This document shows, piece after piece, positions 6,844 to 11,749 of a stretch of 11,749 nucleotides of DNA. The first letter of the stretch is position 1. Each line of letters opens with the position of its first letter. A program made the translations under genes and the position numbers. Source of the DNA: an uncultured Burkholderiales bacterium (GTDB lineage: Bacteria; Pseudomonadota; Gammaproteobacteria; Burkholderiales; Burkholderiaceae_C); NCBI GenBank assembly GCA_903856995.1, contig CAIODK010000125.1, positions 1 to 11,749 of the forward strand, in the 5' to 3' direction. The notes below the pieces were generated by a model. The model was given only the letters and a program-made list of their open reading frames with translations. It had not been told where the DNA came from and searched no databases.

Positions 6844-7698
6844 TTAGGCGCTGACTTTTTCGCGGAAGAAAACACGTGCCAACACATTGAGAACCAACAC
6901 GGTCAAAGTAATCAGGAGTGCGCCGGCCCAAGCCAAACGCACCCAGTTGTCGTAGGGGCTCATGGCAAATTGGTAAATAACCACGGGCAAGTTGGCCATA
7001 GGTGAACCCATGTCTGTGCTGAAGAATTGGTTGTTCAAGGCAGTGAACAGCAACGGCGCTGTCTCACCGCTGATGCGGGCCACTGCCAACAACAAGCCGG
7101 TCATGACACCGCTGCGTGCTGCACGCAAGGTGATGAAGGTGGACACTTTCCAACGGGGTGCGCCTAAGGCAAATGCGGCTTCACGCAAGCTGCCAGGTAC
7201 CAAGCGCAACATGTTCTCCGTCGTTCGCATGATGACGGGGACCGCAATGAGCGACAAAGCCAAGCTACCCGCGTAACCAGAGAAATTACCCACCGTCGCC
7301 ACCGCAATGGCGTAGACGAACAGGCCCAACACGATGGAGGGTGCAGACAACATGATGTCCGTCACAAAGCGCGTCAGTTCGGCTGTTTTGCTTTCGTCAC
7401 CATATTCGGTCAAATAGATGCCCGCCAAGATGCCGACGGGTGTGGCGACCAACACGGTCAACCCCACGATCATCAAACTTCCCACAATCGCATTGCGCAG
7501 GCCACCGCCTTCGGTGCCGGGTGCAGGCGTGTCACTGGTGAACAGGTTGCCATCCAACGCCGACAGGCCATTGGAGAACAGCACATACAAAATCCAGATC
7601 AACACTGCCAGCCCGATCGCCATGGCGGTCATTGAAAACGCCAGTCCCAGCATGCTGGTGATGCGGCGTTTCATATAAAGTTGTTTGTTCATTTCCAT
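6844..7698 (-). CDS. pstA: Phosphate ABC transporter permease PstA
   Basis: The 284-residue inner-membrane permease forms the phosphate channel with PstC. Six hydrophobic helices are visible (about 14-42, 68-95, 113-136, 142-158, 197-220 and 254-275). The cytoplasmic EAA loop that docks on PstB is at 172-191 (REAAFALGAPRWKV), followed by RISGETAPLLF, typical of PstA. The frame is open from 7734 inside pstC. I chose the ATG at 7698, 10 bp after the pstC stop, because AAGAGG lies at the right distance upstream; ATGs at 7692 and 7674 are alternatives. A long periplasmic stretch rich in Gly/Pro (47-66) follows the first helix. Confidence 0.96.
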   Translation of the reverse strand: MEMNKQLYMKRRITSMLGLAFSMTAMAIGLAVLIWILYVLFSNGLSALDGNLFTSDTPAPGTEGGGLRNAIVGSLMIVGLTVLVATPVGILAGIYLTEYGDESKTAELTRFVTDIMLSAPSIVLGLFVYAIAVATVGNFSGYAGSLALSLIAVPVIMRTTENMLRLVPGSLREAAFALGAPRWKVSTFITLRAARSGVMTGLLLAVARISGETAPLLFTALNNQFFSTDMGSPMANLPVVIYQFAMSPYDNWVRLAWAGALLITLTVLVLNVLARVFFREKVSA

Positions 7699-7708
7699 AC
7701 AAAACCTC

Positions 7709-8719
7709 TTAGTTGCCTTTGGCTTTTTCAGCACGCAAGATCATCATCTTTGCCAACGCCAACACGACAAAGGTGATGACGAACAACAAGAAGCCCAGCG
7801 CAAACAAGGTGGAGAAATGCAAGTTTTCTGCCTCGCCAAATTCATTGGCCAACACCGATGCGATCGATGTGCCGGGCGAGAACAAAGAGGTGGGCATGCG
7901 GTTGGCATTGCCAATCACAAAAGTGACCGCCATGGTTTCACCCAAAGCACGTCCGAGGCCCAGCATGATGCCGCCGACCACGCCTTTTTGCGTGTAAGGC
8001 AACACCACTTGGCGCACCACTTCCCACGTGGTACAACCCAAACCGTAGGCTGACTCGCGCAAAATAGGGGGCGTGATTTCAAACACATCACGCATCACAG
8101 CGGCAACAAACGGCAACACCATGAAGGCCAACACAATACCGGCCGCCAAGATGCCCATGCCGTTGGTGGCACCACCAAACAAGAACCCGACCAAAGGCAT
8201 GCCGCCCAAGATTTTTTGCAAAGGCACTTGCAAGTGGTCGGCAAACAAAGGCGCGAACACAAACAAGCCAAACATGCCGTAAATGATGGAGGGCACAGCC
8301 GCCAACAACTCAATCGATGTCCCCAAGGGACGACGCAACCACACGGGGCAGGTCTCAGTCAAAAATACAGCGACGCCGAATGCCAACGGCACGGCGATCA
8401 ACAGGGCAATACCGGCACTCGCCACCGTTCCCACGATGGCAATGGCGGCACCAAAATCTTCATTGATGATGTCCCACTCCACGTGCCACAAAAAGTGGAC
8501 ACCAAACTTCTGGAAAGTCGGCCATGCGTTGACAAACAAAGAAATGATGATGCCCAACAGAGCCACCAACACCAGCAAGGAAAACGCTTGCGTGACACGG
8601 TGAAAGAAAAAGTCTTGCACGCGTTGCTTCTTGGCAATTGCCACCATGTCGCTGCTGACCATTTGACTTTGCTCTTGCAACAACTGATGGTGCGAGCTCA
8701 TGACAGACTCTAGACTCAT
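7709..8719 (-). CDS. pstC: Phosphate ABC transporter permease PstC
   Basis: The 336-residue inner-membrane permease partners PstA. A cytoplasmic N-terminal tail of about 40 residues precedes TM1 (about 45-66). Further helices lie near 92-117, 135-158, 186-210, 246-270 and 303-325. The EAA loop is RESAYGLGCTTWEVV (221-235), and GRALGETMAVTFVIGN (256-271) is the PstC hallmark carrying the conserved charged residues of the pathway. The frame is open from 8782, but the ATG at 8719 has AGGGTG at good spacing and matches the usual length (E. coli 319). An 80-bp gap with a terminator-like hairpin separates it from pstS; pstA follows after 10 bp. Confidence 0.96.
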   Translation of the reverse strand: MSLESVMSSHHQLLQEQSQMVSSDMVAIAKKQRVQDFFFHRVTQAFSLLVLVALLGIIISLFVNAWPTFQKFGVHFLWHVEWDIINEDFGAAIAIVGTVASAGIALLIAVPLAFGVAVFLTETCPVWLRRPLGTSIELLAAVPSIIYGMFGLFVFAPLFADHLQVPLQKILGGMPLVGFLFGGATNGMGILAAGIVLAFMVLPFVAAVMRDVFEITPPILRESAYGLGCTTWEVVRQVVLPYTQKGVVGGIMLGLGRALGETMAVTFVIGNANRMPTSLFSPGTSIASVLANEFGEAENLHFSTLFALGFLLFVITFVVLALAKMMILRAEKAKGN

Positions 8720-8737
8720 TGATACACCCTGCTTTTT

Positions 8738-8780
8738 AAAAATCAAAAATCCGTCAGCACTTTGCACAGAGCCGACGGAC
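8738..8780 (-). terminator. Stem-loop with T tract between pstS and pstC (partial terminator/attenuator)
   Basis: Reading the minus strand, GTCCGTCGGC (8780-8771) can pair with GCTGACGGAT (8758-8749) through ten base pairs, two of them G-U. The loop is 12 nt and TTTTTGATTTTT follows directly. This is the form of an intrinsic terminator placed after the pstS stop and before the pstC ribosome site. Since pstCAB-phoUBR has no other obvious promoter, I infer partial read-through, giving more PstS than membrane components. Alternatively it is a 3' stabilising hairpin for processed pstS mRNA. Confidence 0.7.
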
Positions 8781-8799
8781 ATCGCTCGCTCAACTCAAA

Positions 8800-9831
8800 T
8801 TACTTCTGAATTTGGGTCCACACCTTGGCGCGAATTTGCGTGGTCAAGCCATCCGGCAATGCCACGTAGTCGAGGTCTGTCGCCATTTTCTTGCCATTCA
8901 AGAATGCCCAGTCGAAGAACTTCAAGGCTTCGGCCGCAGCCACTTTGTCGCTGGGTTGCTTGTACATCAAGATGAACGAAGCGGTGCTGATGGGCCAGCT
9001 GGCAGCGCCTTTGGCGTTGACCATCGACACACCCATACCAGGCACGCTCATCCAATCTGCGCCAGCAGCGGCAGAAGCGAATGTCAAATCATCTGGTGCA
9101 ACATATTTGCCGTCCGCGTTTTGCAGCTGCATGAAGGTCATGTTGTTCTTCTTGACATAGGCGTATTCCACGTAACCCAAAGCGCCCTTGACGCGGTTCA
9201 CGTTAGCGGCCACGCCTTCGTTGCCTTTGCCACCCACCGAGGTAGGTGCTGGCCACTTGACTGCAGCGCCCTTACCTACTGTGGAAGACCAGTCTTTGCT
9301 CACCGCTGTAAGGTAGTCAGTGAAGTTGAAGGTGGTGCCAGAGCCGTCGGCACGGTGCACGATGGTGATGGTTTGGTCAGGCAGTTTTTTACCTGGGTTC
9401 AACGCGGCGATTTTTGGGTCGTTCCAGTTGGCGATCTTGCCCAAGAACATGTCTGCCAACACAGGGCCTGTCACGCGCAACTCGCCTGGCTTGAAGCCTT
9501 CCAAGTTCACAACAGGCACTGTGCCGCCAATGATGGCGGGGAACTGCACCAAACCTTCTTTGTCAAGGTCTTCACCAGACAAAGGGGCATCGGTCGCACC
9601 GAAGGTCACTGTCTTGGCTTTGATTTGACGGATACCACCCGAAGAACCGATGGATTGGTAATTCAGGCCATTGCCTGTGGCAGCTTTGTAGGCTTCGGCC
9701 CACTTGGCGTAAATTGGGAATGGGAAAGTCGCGCCGGCACCGGTGATGTCGGCTGCGAAGGCAGAACCCATGGTCAAAGTGGCCATGGCTGCGGCAGCCA
9801 CGGATTTGATGAAATTGCGTTTCGAGTTCAT
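8800..9831 (-). CDS. pstS: Phosphate ABC transporter periplasmic binding protein PstS
   Basis: The 343-residue precursor captures phosphate in the periplasm and delivers it to PstCA. A Sec signal peptide spans residues 1-26 (basic NSKRNFIKS, hydrophobic Ala-rich core, likely cleavage after AFA). The mature protein starts ADITGAGATFPFPIY. Phosphate-contact segments are visible: GAGATFP (31-37), IGSSGG (61-66), GATDAP with Asp81 (78-83) and HRADGSGTTF with Arg160 (159-168). E. coli PstS has 346 residues. The frame is open back to 9900, but the ATG at 9831 has AAGGA at proper spacing and a true signal peptide. The extra upstream codons would cover the Pho promoter. The equivalent Asp is known to discriminate phosphate from other anions, but arsenate can still enter through Pst systems, which is relevant to the divergent ars operon. 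Confidence 0.97.
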   Translation of the reverse strand: MNSKRNFIKSVAAAAMATLTMGSAFAADITGAGATFPFPIYAKWAEAYKAATGNGLNYQSIGSSGGIRQIKAKTVTFGATDAPLSGEDLDKEGLVQFPAIIGGTVPVVNLEGFKPGELRVTGPVLADMFLGKIANWNDPKIAALNPGKKLPDQTITIVHRADGSGTTFNFTDYLTAVSKDWSSTVGKGAAVKWPAPTSVGGKGNEGVAANVNRVKGALGYVEYAYVKKNNMTFMQLQNADGKYVAPDDLTFASAAAGADWMSVPGMGVSMVNAKGAASWPISTASFILMYKQPSDKVAAAEALKFFDWAFLNGKKMATDLDYVALPDGLTTQIRAKVWTQIQK

Positions 9832-9862
9832 GTGATTCCTTGAATTGTTTAGAACAGCAATG

Positions 9863-9896
9863 ACTTTAGCCAGCCATTGTGACGAAACTGTGACAC
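9863..9896 (-). promoter_or_regulatory. PhoB-dependent promoter of the pst-pho operon
   Basis: On the minus strand, 9896-9879 reads GTGTCACAGTTTCGTCAC, with two half-sites TGTCAC and CGTCAC exactly 11 bp apart. This is the best Pho box in the window together with that of ppk2. After a 10-nt spacer comes TAAAGT (9868-9863), a plausible -10, giving a start near 9856 and a leader of about 25 nt before pstS. A further GGTCAT (9905-9900 on the minus strand) just upstream may be an extra half-site. It should activate the whole seven-gene block under phosphate limitation. Confidence 0.75.
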
Positions 9897-9913
9897 ACAT
9901 GACCGTTTATTAC

Positions 9914-9939
9914 TTCAATGTTTCAAGTATTATTGAACT
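9914..9939 (+). promoter_or_regulatory. arsR promoter and ArsR operator
   Basis: An inverted repeat TTCAA-6 nt-TTGAA spans 9922-9937, and an extra TTCAA lies at 9914-9918. The form and location fit an ArsR/SmtB-type operator. TATTAT (9928-9933), a 5-of-6 match to the -10 consensus, lies inside the repeat, so repressor binding would block RNA polymerase directly. The -35 region is weak. Transcription should begin near 9940, at the arsR ATG itself, and no Shine-Dalgarno is present, which suggests a leaderless mRNA. Confidence 0.55.
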
Positions 9940-10281
9940 ATGAACATGATCCAAACATCCGAATCGCATGTCGTTGAGGCGCTCGCGGCATTGGCCCAAA
10001 CCCAACGTTTGCGCGCCTTTCGCGCGTTGGTCGTTGCAGGTGCTGAGGGCTTGACCCCCAGCACCCTCGCCGCATTGCTGCAGATTGCGCCCAGTGCTTT
10101 GTCGTTTCACCTCAAAGCGCTCAGCCATGCTGGCTTGGTCAGCGCCGAGGCCAGCGGGCGCAACCTGATCTACCGCGCCGAGTTCGCACGCATGAACGAC
10201 CTGCTGACCTACCTCACCCAAGACTGTTGCCAAGGCCAATCGTGCGCCGTGGTGCCTGAGGCCGCCAAAGCCTGCTGTTAA
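9940..10281 (+). CDS. arsR: ArsR-family arsenite-responsive repressor
   Basis: The 113-residue winged-helix repressor of the ars operon leaves DNA when it binds As(III) or Sb(III). The HTH core is LTPSTLAALLQIAPSALSFHLKALSHAGLV (38-67), followed by the wing SAEASGRNLIYRAE. The usual ELCVCDL metal motif of E. coli-type ArsR is absent from the DNA-binding helix region. Instead the C-terminal end carries Cys96, Cys97 and Cys102 (CCQGQSC), plus a terminal CC (112-113). A C-terminal Cys95/Cys96/Cys102 site is known for the Acidithiobacillus-type ArsR, so I infer the same sensing mode. ATG 9940 or 9946 could start translation; neither has a ribosome site. It heads the ars operon and diverges from pstS. 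Confidence 0.93.
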   Translation: MNMIQTSESHVVEALAALAQTQRLRAFRALVVAGAEGLTPSTLAALLQIAPSALSFHLKALSHAGLVSAEASGRNLIYRAEFARMNDLLTYLTQDCCQGQSCAVVPEAAKACC

Positions 10282-10297
10282 TTATTCAAAGGATGCC

Positions 10298-10792
10298 ATG
10301 AACGTCGAACAATTTTTGAGCCTGCTTGAAGCCAACCCAGACCAAAGCCTGCGCATTGTCTTACCCGATGGCGAGGCGGTGGCACCCCACTTTCACATCA
10401 CCGAAGTCGGCCATGTGGTCAAGAGTTTCATGGACTGCGGCGGCACACGACGCAAGACCGAGAGCTGCCTGCTGCAAACCTGGGTGTACAGCGACGTGGA
10501 GCACCGCTTAGAAACCAGCAAGCTTGCCAACATCTTGCGGATTGCAGGCGACGTGCTGCCTGCGCTTGACTTGCCAGTGGAGATCGAACACGAAGTGAGC
10601 GTGGTGTCGCAATACCCTGTGGTATCTGGGAGCAGCGATGGCCAAACCTTGACGCTGACCACCGGCCTCAAACACACCGCCTGCTTGGCCATGGAATTGT
10701 GCTGCGCACCCACGGCCACAGCTACGGCGACAGCAGACAAACCACGCATCAACGCCGGTGCCGGTTGCTCGCCCGCCAGTGGCTGCTGCTAA
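10298..10792 (+). CDS. DUF6428 family protein of the ars operon
   Basis: This is a 164-residue soluble protein of unknown biochemical role. The conserved part (about 1-110) has features I associate with DUF6428: a FLSLLEANPD start, VAPHFHITEVGHV (28-40), FMDCGGTRRKTESCLLQTWV (44-63), HRLETSKL and LPVEIEHEVSVVSQYPV. Two conserved Cys (47, 57) and the HFH cluster (31-33) could form a metal or thiol site. The C-terminus is odd: LACC-like cysteines (129, 135, 136), an Ala/Thr linker (139-146) and a final CSPASGCC with Cys157, 163 and 164. AAAGGA gives a good ribosome site, and the gene is 16 bp after arsR. Placement between arsR and arsC suggests a part in arsenic handling, perhaps As(III) binding, but that is inference. 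Confidence 0.85.
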   Translation: MNVEQFLSLLEANPDQSLRIVLPDGEAVAPHFHITEVGHVVKSFMDCGGTRRKTESCLLQTWVYSDVEHRLETSKLANILRIAGDVLPALDLPVEIEHEVSVVSQYPVVSGSSDGQTLTLTTGLKHTACLAMELCCAPTATATATADKPRINAGAGCSPASGCC

Positions 10793-10855
10793 GCCTGACA
10801 CACGCTTGAAAAATTTCTTCTTTATCTTTCCCCCCTTTACTGAGCCACAACAACC

Positions 10856-11368
10856 ATGAACACCTTGAACGTCCTCTTTTTGTGCACGCACAACTCTGCA
10901 CGCAGCATCTTGGCTGAGGCCATGCTTAACCACATCGTCCAAGGCGCCAGTGGCACGCACTTCAAGGCTTTCTCAGCTGGCAGCAGCCCGCGCGAGAACC
11001 AACAACCCAACCCACTGGCCATGCAAGTGCTGCAATCAGCCGGCATTGCCACCGACTATTTGCGTAGCAAGAACTGGGATGAGTTTGCATTGCCCGATGC
11101 ACCACACATGGACTTGGTCATCACCGTGTGCGACAACGCGGCAGGCGAGGTGTGTCCCTACTGGCCCGGTCAACCCGCCACGGCGCACTGGGGTTACCCA
11201 GACCCATCGGATGTGCAAGGCACAGATGAAGAACGTGTGGCCGCCTTTCGCAACACCCTGTACATGATTCAAAAGCGCTTACAAATCTTGGTGGACTTAC
11301 CCGCCGACAAATTGCAGAAAACCATGTTGCAACACACCGCACGTGCGATCAGCAAGGACCACGCATGA
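10856..11368 (+). CDS. arsC: Arsenate reductase ArsC, low-molecular-weight phosphatase fold
   Basis: The 170-residue cytoplasmic enzyme is predicted to reduce arsenate to arsenite for export. The N-terminal P-loop C-T-H-N-S-A-R (Cys10 to Arg16, CX5R) binds the oxyanion, and Cys10 is the nucleophile. Cys92 in VITVCDNA and Cys100 in EVCPYWPG supply candidate resolving thiols in the places used by thioredoxin-linked ArsC. DPS at 116-118 provides the acid/base Asp. The protein is longer than the classical 131-residue enzyme through its helical C-terminal tail. It lies 63 bp after the DUF6428 gene, with a pyrimidine-rich tract but no hairpin between them. Its TGA overlaps the next gene's ATG (ATGA), indicating coupled translation. 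The electron donor (thioredoxin or glutaredoxin) is not proven. Confidence 0.94.
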   Translation: MNTLNVLFLCTHNSARSILAEAMLNHIVQGASGTHFKAFSAGSSPRENQQPNPLAMQVLQSAGIATDYLRSKNWDEFALPDAPHMDLVITVCDNAAGEVCPYWPGQPATAHWGYPDPSDVQGTDEERVAAFRNTLYMIQKRLQILVDLPADKLQKTMLQHTARAISKDHA

Positions 11369-11749
11369 ACTTCTTTGAACGCTACCTCACCGCTTGGGTG
11401 GGTCTGTGCATCGTTGTGGGCATTGCGCTGGGCCAGTGGCAGCCTGAGCTGTTTCAAGCCATTGGCCAGCTCGAATACGCGCAAGTCAACTTGCCTGTGG
11501 GTTTGCTGATTTGGGTGATGATCATTCCGATGTTGGTGAAGGTGGACTTTGGCGCTTTGCACGAGGTGCGTCAGCACATCAAAGGCATTGGCGTGACGCT
11601 GTTTGTCAATTGGTTTGTCAAGCCGTTTTCGATGGCGCTACTGGGCTGGTTTTTCATTCGCTACTTGTTTGCGCCGCTATTGCCTGCCGACCAGATTGAC
11701 AGCTACATCGCGGGCCTTATTTTGTTGGCCGCTGCGCCCTGCACCGCCA
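11365..11749 (+). CDS. acr3: ACR3-family arsenite efflux transporter, N-terminal part (cut by window edge)
   Basis: The frame is open from the ATG overlapping the arsC stop to the window end, 128 complete codons. The product is the inner-membrane arsenite exporter of the operon. Family features are clear: FERYLTAWVGLCIVVGIALG (4-23) as TM1, then NLPVGLLIWVMIIPMLVKVDF (42-62), GIGVTLFVNWFVKPFSMALL (74-93) and SYIAGLILLAAAPCTA (113-128). Cys126 in APCT is the conserved membrane Cys of ACR3 proteins thought to be essential for arsenite transport. Full-length members have about 350 residues and ten helices, so roughly two thirds lie beyond the window. Confidence 0.94.
   Translation, partial: MNFFERYLTAWVGLCIVVGIALGQWQPELFQAIGQLEYAQVNLPVGLLIWVMIIPMLVKVDFGALHEVRQHIKGIGVTLFVNWFVKPFSMALLGWFFIRYLFAPLLPADQIDSYIAGLILLAAAPCTA

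Noticed and set aside
8216..8713. 165-codon plus-strand open frame opposite pstC
   Set aside because: The product is His/Gln-rich, as expected from the complement of a membrane-protein gene; there is no start signal and no family resemblance.
8812..9843. 343-codon open frame on the plus strand opposite pstS
   Set aside because: Its length is striking, but the product is low-complexity in character (rich in His, Cys, Gly), has no domain I recognise, and mirrors the codon bias of pstS on the other strand.
10812..10845. Pyrimidine-rich tract before arsC as a terminator or promoter
   Set aside because: There is no stem of useful length before the T/C run and no -10/-35 pair, so the ars genes are more simply read as one operon.
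1..11749. Mobile elements, CRISPR, tRNA/rRNA and riboswitches
   Set aside because: I saw no transposase or integrase, terminal inverted repeats, spaced repeat arrays, tRNA cloverleaf or known riboswitch leader.

Overview
The window reads as chromosome of a betaproteobacterium of the Burkholderiales, most likely a freshwater Comamonadaceae member (Limnohabitans/Rhodoferax type). This is inferred from protein style, moderate GC, and the pst-phoU-phoB-phoR and arsR-DUF6428-arsC-ACR3 gene orders; I could not run a database search. There are no RNA genes, insertion sequences, integrases or CRISPR arrays, and no gene-free stretch longer than 300 bases.

Layout, left to right. The minus strand at the left edge holds the 5' end of a lipoprotein of the TRAP-associated TatT family. 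A short divergent intergenic region separates it from a plus-strand polyphosphate kinase 2 gene (ppk2). Next come a diacylglycerol kinase (dgkA), a CorA-type cation transporter with an MgtE-like N-terminal domain, and a small zinc-ribbon protein. The last of these runs tail to tail into a minus-strand block of seven genes, transcribed as pstS-pstC-pstA-pstB-phoU-phoB-phoR. This block encodes the high-affinity phosphate ABC transporter and its two-component regulator. Divergent from pstS is a plus-strand arsenic resistance operon: arsR, a DUF6428 gene, arsC, and an ACR3 arsenite exporter cut by the right edge.

The theme is phosphate and its toxic analogue arsenate. By eye I find four PhoB-box-like elements: upstream of pstS, ppk2 and dgkA, and a weaker one facing the TatT gene. 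Each is an 11-bp direct repeat followed by a 10-bp spacer and a -10-like hexamer. If real, PhoB encoded here would control phosphate uptake, polyphosphate-driven nucleotide phosphorylation and lipid head-group recycling within one 12-kb neighbourhood. The pstS Pho box and the arsR operator/promoter lie within about 60 bp of each other, so the phosphate-starvation and arsenic responses share one control region. A stem-loop with a T-rich tail between pstS and pstC looks like an attenuating terminator, which would let the binding protein be made in excess of the membrane complex.

Gene identities for ppk2, dgkA, the pst/pho genes, arsR, arsC and ACR3 are secure from motifs. The TatT call, the domain fusion in the CorA-like protein, and all regulatory sites rest on pattern reading and are scored accordingly.
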